In this document: positions 26,839-35,768 of the stretch, piece after piece
How the letters are laid out: each line of letters begins with the position of its first letter
Numbering within the stretch: position 1 is the stretch's first letter
Assembly: GCA_019636755.1 (NCBI GenBank)
Contig: JAHBWZ010000006.1
Location: 1-64,000 of the forward strand
Reading direction: 5' to 3'
Source of the DNA: Phycisphaeraceae bacterium
Lineage (GTDB): Bacteria > Planctomycetota > Phycisphaerae > Phycisphaerales > SM1A02
Length of the DNA: 64,000 nt
Program-made: the position numbers and the translations under genes
The notes under the pieces: model-generated
Told to the model about the DNA's origin: nothing
Seen by the model: only the letters and a program-made list of their open reading frames with translations
The model's database searches: none

Positions 26839-28683
26839 TCACGCGACCGGCTCCGCCGGCACGGTGCGCAGACCCGGGGCGGTCTCGCCGCGCGGCACAC
26901 GGACGTCCGGGCGCGCGCCGACTGCGTCGGTCACCGCCCGCCCGAGCACGTCCACGATGACCGCGGCGGAGTGATACCGGTCGTACCACCGACGGGCGTC
27001 CACCGCGAGCTGCGCGCGTGCCGCCGGGTCCGTCTGCATGCGGCGGAGCGCATCCCTGATCCCGTCCGGCGTCCTCGCGTTGAGCACGGGTGGCAGTTCC
27101 GGAAAGCACCATCGGTGCCGCTCTTCATCCACGTGGAGCAGCGCAGGCGTGCCGTGGCGCATCGCCTTCGGTGTCAGGCTGCCGAAGGCGCCCAGGAAGA
27201 ACTGGTCCGCCACCACGTCACACGCCGCGATCATCTCCGACATGCGCCGGTTGGGCAGCGGCGCGATCCAGCGGACCCGGTCGGCGATGCCCAGTTCGGC
27301 CAGCAGGGCGCGCGAGGCATCGACGGTGGCGCCCCAGTCCACGAACACCGCGGCACCGCCGGGGCAGTCGTAGGTCAGAAACGCGGCCAGGCCCCGGATC
27401 AGGACGTCATTGCCTTTCTCCCAGTCCGGGTGTCGCTGCGGCTCCCAGTGCTGCCGGGCGGGATGAAAGACCAGGAAGGTCGCGTCCAGTTCCCGCAGCA
27501 GTCGCGCCCGAAGCGCGCGGCCTGAATGCTCCGGAACATCGGTCTCGTTGACCGGATGCGGCACGAACCGCGCCTGATCGAGTCCGAGCCGGCGGGCGGA
27601 GATGATGTTGTCGCAGTTGGTGATCAGGCTGGCCGCCGCCAGCCGGTAGGTCAGGGCGCAGAGACGACCCTGTGCCGTCGCCTCGAACGGGATGTTCCGG
27701 ATCGTGCCGTGTTCGTACGCCAGGTAGGCCGGGTGCCCGCAGATGAGCGGCAGAATGCCGTCCGTGGAGTACCCGATCACGGCGTCGTACTCGGCGAGCA
27801 GCGGCCGCCAGCATGCCGCGGCCGACCGGTACGGCTCGAGGTCATCGCGCTGCAGCATGTCGGCACGCTGCGGGAAGCAGCGCCGGAACGCCGCGATGAG
27901 CGCGTCCACGCGCTCGTCGAACTGCCCCTCGACCGCACCGTGATCTCCCCCGCTCAGCGCGACCAGGCGCCGGCCGTTTCTCCAGACCTGGGCACAGAAC
28001 CGCGCGGGAAGCAGCACGACCTCGACCGCGACCATCACGGCAATGCCGGCCGCGCGGAGCAGGAACCGTCCGGGGACTCCCAGGACGGCCGGCCCGCCGG
28101 CGAGCGCACCGTCGATGCGCCGCGCCGCGGCCTCGGCCCGCCGGACCGCCCCGCGCAGCCGGGCGACGGACGTCCGCGCCTTCGCCAGCGCCCCGCGTCC
28201 CCGCGCGCGGAGCCCACGGCCGATGTCCCGCAGCGCACGTGCGGCCAGAACGATCCGCGACGATGGATTGGCGTACGCCCAGCGGCGCAGCGCAAGCATC
28301 CGCCACCAGAATGCCGCTGCGCCGACCCGACCGCGTCGGCGGGCGAGCAGATACCGGATGCAGGTGCGCTGCGGCCCCTGCGCGAACCAGCGCGGTCGAC
28401 GGAACCCGTGCAGATCCACCCGGCTCCAGTCGGGCCGGAACTGGTCGCGCACATCGCCCGTGAAGTCCGCGTCCTCCCACTCGGGGCACCCCATGATGTG
28501 GAAATAGTCATAGCAGATGACGTCGCAGTCGAACCCCGCCGCATTCATCGCCCTGGCATTGAGATACGCGTTGTTGGCGATGTTGCCGATGTGGAGCACA
28601 CGGAGCGGGTGCACGCCCCGGGACCCGTCGGTCCCGCTCGGCGCGGCGGCATGCGACCGGCGTGCGTCAGACCCTTCCAGCAT
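26839..28683 (-). CDS. large glycosyltransferase, GT-B fold
   Basis: A 614-residue protein with a glycosyltransferase-like frame: N-terminal LRVLHIGNIANNAYLNARAMN, a central YDAVIGYSTDGILPLICG and YEHGTIRNIPFEATAQG, and a C-terminal half with LVFHPARQHW, KGNDVLIRGLAAFL, RVRWIAPLPNRRMSEMIAACDVVADQF and SLTPKAMRHGTPAL. A basic and hydrophobic insert (about residues 130-235), with a possible membrane segment GIAVMVAVEVVLLPARFC, makes it longer than usual. GGGAGG precedes the ATG. It is the first gene of the left sub-operon, behind the promoter at 28742-28770. Donor and acceptor are unknown. Confidence 0.8.
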   Translation of the reverse strand: MLEGSDARRSHAAAPSGTDGSRGVHPLRVLHIGNIANNAYLNARAMNAAGFDCDVICYDYFHIMGCPEWEDADFTGDVRDQFRPDWSRVDLHGFRRPRWFAQGPQRTCIRYLLARRRGRVGAAAFWWRMLALRRWAYANPSSRIVLAARALRDIGRGLRARGRGALAKARTSVARLRGAVRRAEAAARRIDGALAGGPAVLGVPGRFLLRAAGIAVMVAVEVVLLPARFCAQVWRNGRRLVALSGGDHGAVEGQFDERVDALIAAFRRCFPQRADMLQRDDLEPYRSAAACWRPLLAEYDAVIGYSTDGILPLICGHPAYLAYEHGTIRNIPFEATAQGRLCALTYRLAAASLITNCDNIISARRLGLDQARFVPHPVNETDVPEHSGRALRARLLRELDATFLVFHPARQHWEPQRHPDWEKGNDVLIRGLAAFLTYDCPGGAAVFVDWGATVDASRALLAELGIADRVRWIAPLPNRRMSEMIAACDVVADQFFLGAFGSLTPKAMRHGTPALLHVDEERHRWCFPELPPVLNARTPDGIRDALRRMQTDPAARAQLAVDARRWYDRYHSAAVIVDVLGRAVTDAVGARPDVRVPRGETAPGLRTVPAEPVA

Positions 28684-28741
28684 CGCCGCCTCCCGCGACG
28701 TCGGGCGATCCGGGCTTCATCGCGTCGCAGATCATCATGGG

Positions 28742-28770
28742 ATTCTAACAGGCCGCTGAAGGACTCCGAA
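28742..28770 (-). promoter_or_regulatory. promoter of the left polysaccharide sub-operon
   Basis: On the minus strand TTCGGA (28765-28770), a 17-bp spacer and TAGAAT (28742-28747). The -10 matches five of six consensus bases and the -35 three. It lies about 60 bases upstream of the glycosyltransferase start at 28683. Confidence 0.5.
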
Positions 28771-28870
28771 GGGAAGGGAGCGACCGGGTCCACGCCCGGT
28801 GCTCTGCGGCGATCGATCCCGCTCCCCCGGCGCGCATCGAGCCGCCGGACCGGAGACCCGGTTCATGCGT

Positions 28871-28897
28871 CGAGCGCCCCCGGATCGCCGGGGCTCG
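28871..28897 (-). terminator. GC-rich hairpin after the deacetylase-like gene
   Basis: A stem of CGAG plus CCCCGG arms with a small bulge and an ATCG loop, about 40 bases after the stop at 28937. There is no U tract, so it is only a possible terminator or mRNA 3' end stabiliser separating the two sub-operons. Confidence 0.35.
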
Positions 28898-28936
28898 ACC
28901 GTTCCCCGGCCGACACCGCGTCCAAGGCGCGCCGTT

Positions 28937-30016
28937 TCAGTCCGCCATGAAGTACTCGGGATGGATCACGACCATGCACCGCGCGCCATCCGGCAACCGG
29001 CGCAGTGCATCGAGCACGACGTCGAGTTCCACGGACCAGTGGAAGATCCCGCCGGCCGCGGACCGGCCGGCGACCACCCAGCGTCCGCATCCGACGGGCC
29101 AGACCTGCATGTCGACGTCCCAGCGACAGGTCGGATTCCCGGTCAGGAATGTCCGCATCCACGCCTCGGATCGCACGCCACCGCCGGGCCCCGCCTCGCA
29201 GTATGCCCGGGCCTCATCGGGCACGGCCGGATCCCGGGCGATCGCAAGCGTCCCCTCGTACTCGAGTCCGAGTGCACGCTCGTCAAGGACCTCGAGCGGA
29301 AGCGCCCGACCGTCCGCCGAACGCGCGTCGCGCGGCCAGAGGCGCCGCCCGGCGAAGATCTCCGAGTTCGCCGCGCGATAGACCGGCGCCGAGTTGTGCG
29401 CCACCGTCCCCCGCACACCGGCACCCTGGCTCCGCAGCCATGCGATCTCGCCCGCGACATGCGCCGGTCCGTCCACGCCGGAGAAGAGAAACGCTCCGAG
29501 CGCATCGTTGTGCAGTCCGATCTCGCATCCGCACACGATCAACGCGCGCACCAGCGGCCGCAGCGCCGGGTTGCGGATGAACGTCGAGCCGCGGAAGACG
29601 CCGTAGTACTGCGCGGTGTGAAGCAGGTAGAAGCTGCCCGGAAGCCCGCGGCTCGCCAGGAACCGTGCACAGCGCAGGGCCATCCCCGGATCGGCGTCGA
29701 CGTCGTGCCGGAAAACGATCGTGCGCCGCGATCCGTCCCGATCGCGGACGAACCGGTGCATCGGCAGCACGCGCACCCGCTCGAGTTCCTCGATCGCGTG
29801 GATGAACTGCCTGTACAGGTGGAACGGCGCCGCCAGCGGGCGATAGTTCTCCATCGCCTGTGCGTGATACGACGCGAACTCGTCGACATCGATGGCCTCC
29901 ACGGCCCCGGTACGGCCCGTCGGTGCGTCCGCATCGCGCGACGCGGACGGGGACGCTGCGCCGTCAGGCGACCTCCGCGCGAGGTGCGCACGAAGCCTCG
30001 CCAGGAGCGGTGACAT
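28937..30016 (-). CDS. polysaccharide deacetylase-like protein
   Basis: A 359-residue protein with a degenerate NodB/CE4-type fold. The metal-site motif is FRHDVDADPG, followed by GSFYLLHTAQYYGVF, a histidine motif in CEIGLHNDALG, AHNSAPVYRAANSEIF, and a terminal MVVIHPEYF. The same series of motifs begins the 906-residue protein at 31649, so the two are paralogues. In the export locus it may remove acetyl groups from, or otherwise process, the polysaccharide. The full CE4 catalytic set cannot be confirmed, so activity is uncertain. ATG 30016 has AGGAGGA 10 bases upstream; the ORF is open to 30064. No signal peptide is apparent, which argues for cytoplasmic action. Confidence 0.7.
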   Translation of the reverse strand: MSPLLARLRAHLARRSPDGAASPSASRDADAPTGRTGAVEAIDVDEFASYHAQAMENYRPLAAPFHLYRQFIHAIEELERVRVLPMHRFVRDRDGSRRTIVFRHDVDADPGMALRCARFLASRGLPGSFYLLHTAQYYGVFRGSTFIRNPALRPLVRALIVCGCEIGLHNDALGAFLFSGVDGPAHVAGEIAWLRSQGAGVRGTVAHNSAPVYRAANSEIFAGRRLWPRDARSADGRALPLEVLDERALGLEYEGTLAIARDPAVPDEARAYCEAGPGGGVRSEAWMRTFLTGNPTCRWDVDMQVWPVGCGRWVVAGRSAAGGIFHWSVELDVVLDALRRLPDGARCMVVIHPEYFMAD

Positions 30017-30095
30017 CACGGCGTGTCCTCCTGCGCCCCGGAGGAAGCGGGCCGGGACGCGCATCCCCGCGCCGCGCCGGGCTGCCCCGCGCGCC

Positions 30096-31652
30096 TCATG
30101 TCCCCGTCCTCCCGACTCGCGCGATGATCATCGTCTCGAGGGCCGATCCGCCGGCCGACTTGCGGACCGGTTCGACCGCGATGTCCCGGCAGCCGCGTCG
30201 CAGGAGATGCGCCCGCACGCGCGCCGCACTCACGTCGTTGTAGAAGCAGCCATCCTTCGCATTCCACCCGTACCGATGTTCGGAAAGGTCGGGAAACCAG
30301 CCGCGGTAGCAGGTCACCATGATCCACCTCGAGGACGCCTGCAGCATCGCATCGATGTACGCTTCGATGTCGTAACTGTTGTCGATCGTTCCGCTCGAGA
30401 GAACCGCGTCGAACCGCTCGTCGATCGGATCCGCGATGAAGTCCACCGACTCGTACCGGTGGCGCGGGTTCCGGCGATGCCGCCGGCACCACTCCGTGGA
30501 GGCTGGACACAGGTCGAAGCCGGCGTAGCGGCGATCCGCCAGGGCGTCGGCGTACCCGACCGCGATCCCGCACCCGAAGTCCGCGACGGACCGGATCTCC
30601 TGATCGGTGCCGTCGAAGGACCGGATCCAGGCGATCGCCCGCTCATGCATCTCCCGCCGTGACCCGTACATCCACTCGAACCAGGCCACATCAGCGCCGT
30701 GGTCGAGCCAGGTGCGTCCGAACTCCCGGGGTCGCCATCGCGTGGCCGGCGCGTCGACGTATCCCAGGTCCTGCATCGTCGATCCTGCGATGCTGTCGAA
30801 GGACCGGCGCAGCCCGCCGTCCCACTGCGTCCAGTCAGGGAATCGCGCCACGCCTGCATCGGCGCCCCGGTCGGCAAGCGAGTTGATCCGCTGCTCCAGC
30901 GCAGCGCGTACCGTCTCCCCGTCGATCCCCTCCAGTCCGCAGAACCCGGCGACCTCGATGATCTGCTCCGCGGTGACGCCCGTGTAATCCAGTTCCCGCC
31001 ACGCGTCCCGCGGAATCCGCTGCAGTTCCGCCCGATAGCGCGCATTGCACTGCGCCCAGTAGTACGCGCACATCTCGAACCGGCTGTAGCGCTCCCACTG
31101 CTCGAATGCCGGTTCCCCGGGGCGCGGACGCGGCCGGGCGAAATCGGAGGTGTCGAGTTCGATCGGAAGCCCCGCGGCCGCGTTGAACGCGCGCTGGCTC
31201 AGCGTCCCGGGATCACCGCACTCGCGGTAGATCGTCCCGAACATGCCGTTGTGCCAGTCGATCAGAGAACGCACCACGTCCCGTCCGTCCCGCTTGAGGA
31301 AGATGAATCGTGCGCCGAGCCGCCGATGCAGGATCTCCACGAACGGCCCGTACGTGACGCTCTTCTCGCCGTGAATGCCGTCGCGACGCATCCCATCGAG
31401 GACGCGAGGCTCCACCTGCGCCGCGATGACGGCCTCCGGGTCCGGTAGTCGCCCCTCGAGCGCGAGGCGGGTCTCCACGTTGAGATTCGGCATCGGCTCC
31501 ACGTGGCATGTCCCGTTCCTCGCGACACCGAGAATGCGCGCGAGCGAGGTGGAGCCGGAACGGGCACACGAGATCACGAAGAAGCACCCGGAGGACCCCT
31601 CGGGACCCGGCCGGTCGACATGCTGCCCATCCGGTGGCACTGGTCCGGTCAC
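30096..31652 (-). CDS. sulfotransferase-methyltransferase fusion protein
   Basis: A 518-residue two-domain protein. Residues about 20-300 are a PAPS-dependent sulfotransferase: the 5'-phosphosulfate loop is FVISCARSGSTSLARIL (25-41), and FIFLKRDGRDVVRSLIDWH is the 3'-phosphate-binding segment. From about residue 355 a class I SAM methyltransferase follows (SVADFGCGIAVGYADAL, GFDLCP, FDAVLSSGTIDNSYDI). The two activities suggest both sulfation and methylation of the sugar polymer by one protein. It starts with GTG in a GTGA overlap with the upstream 906-residue gene. An internal frameshift or assembly join is not suggested, since the linker (MYGSRREMHERAIAWIRSF) reads as ordinary protein. Confidence 0.85.
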   Translation of the reverse strand: MTGPVPPDGQHVDRPGPEGSSGCFFVISCARSGSTSLARILGVARNGTCHVEPMPNLNVETRLALEGRLPDPEAVIAAQVEPRVLDGMRRDGIHGEKSVTYGPFVEILHRRLGARFIFLKRDGRDVVRSLIDWHNGMFGTIYRECGDPGTLSQRAFNAAAGLPIELDTSDFARPRPRPGEPAFEQWERYSRFEMCAYYWAQCNARYRAELQRIPRDAWRELDYTGVTAEQIIEVAGFCGLEGIDGETVRAALEQRINSLADRGADAGVARFPDWTQWDGGLRRSFDSIAGSTMQDLGYVDAPATRWRPREFGRTWLDHGADVAWFEWMYGSRREMHERAIAWIRSFDGTDQEIRSVADFGCGIAVGYADALADRRYAGFDLCPASTEWCRRHRRNPRHRYESVDFIADPIDERFDAVLSSGTIDNSYDIEAYIDAMLQASSRWIMVTCYRGWFPDLSEHRYGWNAKDGCFYNDVSAARVRAHLLRRGCRDIAVEPVRKSAGGSALETMIIARVGRTGT

Positions 31653-34369
31653 CGGGTCAGCCTCTGCAATGCCCGCTTCATGCAGGATCCCGGGGCCGTC
31701 TTCGCCAGTCGATGACAGACGCGGGAACGCCTGCCGCTCTCCAGGATGAAGGTCGCGATCCGCGTCCGCATCGCCCGGACGCGGTCGACGGAGTCCTCGA
31801 CGATCGCATGCAGCCGGTCATCCGCGCGCTCCCGCGGCCCGTAGCCCCACGACCGGTTCCGTCGCCCGCACCGGCGCTCGAAGACGGCAAGATCCTCCGC
31901 GGAGAGTTCGGACTGCCATCGCATGTCCAGCATCGGAAGCCGGATTCCGTCACGTCCCTCGGCGTACTGCGCCGCGTAGAAGTCCGCGCCCGCGAAGGCC
32001 TGCGTCGGAAGTCCCTGGTGCAGTCTGAGCAGCGCGTACATCCCCTGGTTCCCCGAGATCGGGTGATGGGGCCACTCGCCGTACCGCAGGGATGCCTCGC
32101 TGTACCGGAGTCCGACGAACGCACCGACGCGATCGAGTTCCGCGATCGGCTGCTGCAGCATGTCCTCGTATCGCAGGTCGAGCGCGTCCGGGTCGCCCGT
32201 GCGCCAGGGCATGGCACGCGCGGCCGGCTCGAACCAGTCGATCGCCGCCGTCGCCGGGACCTTGAACTTCCGCATGTAGCTCGCCACCACGGCGCGGCCG
32301 TCCCGGACGACGCGGATCTCCCGCGGGCGCACACGTGGATCATCCAGGTGTGCGCCCAGCCGGGCCGGCGACGGATTGTTGATCACGATCCAGCGCTTCC
32401 CGGTGTGCCCGGCGAGCTGTACGAAGAAGTTCTCCGCCGGATCGAATCGCGCCGCGAACGCAGGCCACAGGTCACAGGCGCTCCCGTGCAGCAGGCAGAG
32501 TCGTCCCGGATCCCCCTGCCAGAGGTCGAGAAACCGCTCGGGCGGACCGACGAGGAGCGCCTCGGGATGACTCGCGAGGACCGTGTTGATCCACGTCGTT
32601 CCGGTGTAACTGATGCTCCGGAGGCAGATGACGGTCACCGCGGGTTCGGGGACCGGCGCCGCGGGGACCTCAAACGCGCGAAGGTCGATGCTGCCGGCCG
32701 TCAGATCGCGCGCGAGCAGCGTCGCCGCGAGTGCGTCGCCGAGGAAGCGTGCTCCCCGTCGGGAGAGCGCGCCGCTCGCCAGCAGGCAGTCGCCGCCGAT
32801 CGCGTTCTCCAGTCCCGTCACCGGCGCGCCCAGGATCCGCTCGATCCGACCCCGATCCTCGGGCGTCCCGGCCGCCGGCCGCATGAAGAAGATGAAAGCG
32901 GGCGCGCGCGGTCCCGCATCCGCCGTGGCGGTGCGCAGCCCGGCAAGAACGTCGTCCGGAGTGCCGGGATCGAGACCGATGCAGATCGCACCGCCGCGGG
33001 CGTTCGCCAGCAGGCGCCTGATCGCGTCCTCCAGGTCCGAGGTGCCGGCGCCGACCACCAGGGTCCGCACGACCGCGCCCTGCATCGCTGCGGCGCGCAT
33101 CGTGCGTTCGACGACGGCCGACGGCTGGTCGAAGACCATGAGCGACGGCGACGCGAGCCAGGCACCGCCGACAAGCACCACGTCCACGCAACCCGTGGAG
33201 GAAAGCGGCGCGTCGGCCAGTCCGAGTCCGTTGGTGACGACGATGGACTCGGTCGGCATCCCCGTGTCGAGCCGGCGGTCGTGGACGACAAGGGATGCGC
33301 GGGCGCGGCCCGGGACCGCCGCCGACGATGCCTTCCTGACGCCTTGCGGATCTCCGGCGCCGACCGCCGGGCGCATCGTCGGCGCCGCGAACTCGCTCGT
33401 GCGCGCTCCGTAGTAGCACGGGTGGGTCGTGAAGATCACGGCCTCGCCGGGTCTCACGCGATCGAGGGCGCCGTCGAGATCATCGAAGTCACCGGGCCCC
33501 GATCGGAGTCCGCGCGCCGCCGGATCCCGTCGACGGTTCCAGGTCTGATGAATCCGGCCGTTCCCGGTCTCCGCCATGATCCCGAGGTACCCCGGCACCG
33601 CATAGGTGTCATGTGCTTCATACTCGAGGCCCAGGTCCGCGAGACCGACGACGTGCAGCGGCGCCCACTTCCCGTCATGGATGACCTCGGGAACGTCGAT
33701 GATCTCCGCGTCATTGCCGCCCGGCATGCAGTGATTGCGGAGCCGCTCCCGGAAGATCTCGTAGTTCTGCGCGCCGTAGACCGAGGTGTGATTGTGCGCC
33801 GCGGCGCCCACGATCTGAAGGCCGAGCCCGCGCAGCCACTCGAGTTCCCGCGTCATCGCCTCGGCGCCGTCCACGCCGTGCTCCTGGTAGACGTGAAGGG
33901 GATCGATGTGCAGCCCGACCTCGTGACCCAGTGCCGCAATGCGTCGGTAGCACCAGGCCATGGCCGCATTCCGCCGGAACACCCCGTCGACGAAGCGACC
34001 GTAGTACGCGGCCGTGTGGAGGACGTAGTGCGTCGCCCCGATTCCGCGCTCCGCCTCGAGTTCTGCGAGCCGGAGCGCCGCGACGAGGTCCGCATCGATG
34101 TCGTGGCGGATGACGACGGTCACGCGATCAGCCGGCGCCCCCTCCCGCATGAAGGCGGCCATCGTCCTGAACTGCACCATCGGAATGCGCCGCAGGCGGT
34201 CCAGCAGGTTCGCGTACTCCCGGAGGGGCGAAGCGCACAGGCGGTCCGGGTTCTCCCGGAGGTCCGGACCGTAGGTCCGATGGACCGAGCTGTTCACCTG
34301 CCGGAGCAGGACGACGAGATCATCATCGGAGTCTTCGACCCGGTATGGCAGGCTCCTACGCGCGGTCAT
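31649..34369 (-). CDS. three-part fusion: deacetylase-like, unknown middle domain, sulfotransferase
   Basis: A 906-residue protein. Residues about 45-330 are deacetylase-like (IRHDIDAD at 87-94, HEVGLHIDPLH at 149-159, AAHNHTSVYGAQNYEIF, TTHPCYY at 314-320), paralogous to the gene at 28937. Residues about 370-565 form an unrecognised alpha/beta region (ESIVVTNGLGLADAPLSS, VDVVLVGGAW, RTLVVGAGTSDLEDAIRRLL). From about 575 a sulfotransferase follows, with the PAPS loop ICLRSISYTGTTWINTVLAS (581-600) and REIRVVRDGRAVVASYMRK. It probably couples removal of a blocking group to sulfation of the exported glycan. ATG 34369 overlaps the end of the ABC ATPase gene by 14 bases. It was chosen because further upstream the frame is antisense-like and Arg/Ser-rich. 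Confidence 0.8.
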   Translation of the reverse strand: MTARRSLPYRVEDSDDDLVVLLRQVNSSVHRTYGPDLRENPDRLCASPLREYANLLDRLRRIPMVQFRTMAAFMREGAPADRVTVVIRHDIDADLVAALRLAELEAERGIGATHYVLHTAAYYGRFVDGVFRRNAAMAWCYRRIAALGHEVGLHIDPLHVYQEHGVDGAEAMTRELEWLRGLGLQIVGAAAHNHTSVYGAQNYEIFRERLRNHCMPGGNDAEIIDVPEVIHDGKWAPLHVVGLADLGLEYEAHDTYAVPGYLGIMAETGNGRIHQTWNRRRDPAARGLRSGPGDFDDLDGALDRVRPGEAVIFTTHPCYYGARTSEFAAPTMRPAVGAGDPQGVRKASSAAVPGRARASLVVHDRRLDTGMPTESIVVTNGLGLADAPLSSTGCVDVVLVGGAWLASPSLMVFDQPSAVVERTMRAAAMQGAVVRTLVVGAGTSDLEDAIRRLLANARGGAICIGLDPGTPDDVLAGLRTATADAGPRAPAFIFFMRPAAGTPEDRGRIERILGAPVTGLENAIGGDCLLASGALSRRGARFLGDALAATLLARDLTAGSIDLRAFEVPAAPVPEPAVTVICLRSISYTGTTWINTVLASHPEALLVGPPERFLDLWQGDPGRLCLLHGSACDLWPAFAARFDPAENFFVQLAGHTGKRWIVINNPSPARLGAHLDDPRVRPREIRVVRDGRAVVASYMRKFKVPATAAIDWFEPAARAMPWRTGDPDALDLRYEDMLQQPIAELDRVGAFVGLRYSEASLRYGEWPHHPISGNQGMYALLRLHQGLPTQAFAGADFYAAQYAEGRDGIRLPMLDMRWQSELSAEDLAVFERRCGRRNRSWGYGPRERADDRLHAIVEDSVDRVRAMRTRIATFILESGRRSRVCHRLAKTAPGSCMKRALQRLTR

Positions 34370-35768
34370 GGCTGGCCACCCATTGTCTCGAGATGCCGGC
34401 ATCCGGAAGCCGGTGGACTTCGATCGCCGCCTCCGGCTCGACGATGTTGACGCGCCCCAGCGCCCAGTCCTCGGATGACGACAGGCTGCGGAACAGGCAG
34501 GTCCGGAGCACCTGGCAGTGGAACAGCGCAGGACTCTCCCAGGGTATCCGGTCGCCGGGCGGCGCAAAGGCGAGACTCCAGTAGTACCGGCCTCCGCCGA
34601 GTGGATTCCTCGGCAGCGTGAGACGCAGTTCGTAGGCACCGTCGAGGTCGTTGAGCACCCGGGTCGGACGCAGCACGCGATCACACGGGTCGAACAGCAC
34701 GTTGCCGAGTTCGGTCACCCGGATTCCGTACTCGTCCGACCAGAGCTGCGCGAAGAACCGGACCGGGCCCGGAATCGGCCGCCGCGTGCGGAACCGGATG
34801 CGGAGTGCACAGGGTCGGTCATGCAGCACCTGGTCGGTCTCCCTGTCCGACCCGTCGAGCATGACGGCCGAGTCGACCCGGATCGCGCCGGTACCGAGCG
34901 CCGCGCCGTCCGCGGCACCCGGCGCCGCATCCTCCATCTCGTCCGACTCGTCATGGACGGGAAGACCGGGGGGTACGGACGGCCCGGCACCCTGCGGCAC
35001 ACCCTGCTCCGGATCCACGAGCAGCATCCGCCGATACGTGGCCACCACTTCGGACGGCTCGCCGTCATGCGCAATCCGGCCGTCCATCATGATGAGGGCG
35101 CGCGAGCACATCCGGCTGACGAGTCCGGGGCCATGGGTCACGAACAGGACGGTGCTCCCGGACCGGCAGATCTCCGCGATGCGCTCCCGGCACTTCGAGA
35201 TGAAATAGCCGTCGCCTGCGGCAAGCGCCTCGTCGATGATGAGGACTTCAGCCGCATCCTGGAACGCGACGGCGGCGGCAAGTCGCGATCGCATCCCGTT
35301 CGAGTAGAACTGGATCGGGACGTCCTCGAATCCCCTGAGTTCGGCAAAGTCAAGAATGTCACCGACGCGCCGCGCGACCAGCCTCCGCGTGATTCCCATC
35401 GCGAGCGATCCGAAGTAGACGTTCTCACGACCGGTGAACTTCGGATTGAACCCGACCCCGAGCGAGAGCAGCGCACGCGTCTCGCCCTGCACCACGGAGC
35501 TTCCGCGGGTCGGCCGCGAGAGCCCGGAGATGATTCTCAGCAGCGTGCTCTTGCCAGCGCCGTTCCGACCGAGAATCCCGACGACCTCGCCGCGCCCGAC
35601 GGTCAGATCGATGCCGCGCAGCGCATGGACGGCGCGTGAGAACCGATCCCGGTCCATCCAGGGAAGCAGGATGGACTTGAGCCACCCGCGCCCGTAACCC
35701 GTGTAGATCCGGTAGATCTTGTGCACGTCCCGGACCTGGATGATCGGATCGACGCTCTGAGCGCTCAT
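34356..35768 (-). CDS. ABC transporter ATP-binding protein, polysaccharide export (Wzt type)
   Basis: A 470-residue ATPase. Walker A is GRNGAGKST (67-75), the signature is YSNGMRSRLAAAVAFQ (the polysaccharide-exporter version of LSGGQ), Walker B is VLIIDEALAAGD, and the switch His is in LFVTHGPG. The long C-terminal part (about 280-460) has the beta-rich character of the Wzt carbohydrate-binding domain (IRVDSAVMLDG, LRIRFRTRRPIPGPVRFFAQ, YELRLTLPRNPLGGGRYYWSLAF). In O-antigen systems that domain recognises the finished chain. It pairs with the permease at 35765, whose stop overlaps its ATG. Together they export the polymer across the inner membrane. Confidence 0.92.
   Translation of the reverse strand: MSAQSVDPIIQVRDVHKIYRIYTGYGRGWLKSILLPWMDRDRFSRAVHALRGIDLTVGRGEVVGILGRNGAGKSTLLRIISGLSRPTRGSSVVQGETRALLSLGVGFNPKFTGRENVYFGSLAMGITRRLVARRVGDILDFAELRGFEDVPIQFYSNGMRSRLAAAVAFQDAAEVLIIDEALAAGDGYFISKCRERIAEICRSGSTVLFVTHGPGLVSRMCSRALIMMDGRIAHDGEPSEVVATYRRMLLVDPEQGVPQGAGPSVPPGLPVHDESDEMEDAAPGAADGAALGTGAIRVDSAVMLDGSDRETDQVLHDRPCALRIRFRTRRPIPGPVRFFAQLWSDEYGIRVTELGNVLFDPCDRVLRPTRVLNDLDGAYELRLTLPRNPLGGGRYYWSLAFAPPGDRIPWESPALFHCQVLRTCLFRSLSSSEDWALGRVNIVEPEAAIEVHRLPDAGISRQWVASHDRA

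Noticed and set aside
31508-34450. A 980-codon plus-strand frame
   Set aside because: Antisense to the 906-residue fusion and the neighbouring gene; its protein is low-complexity and matches no family.
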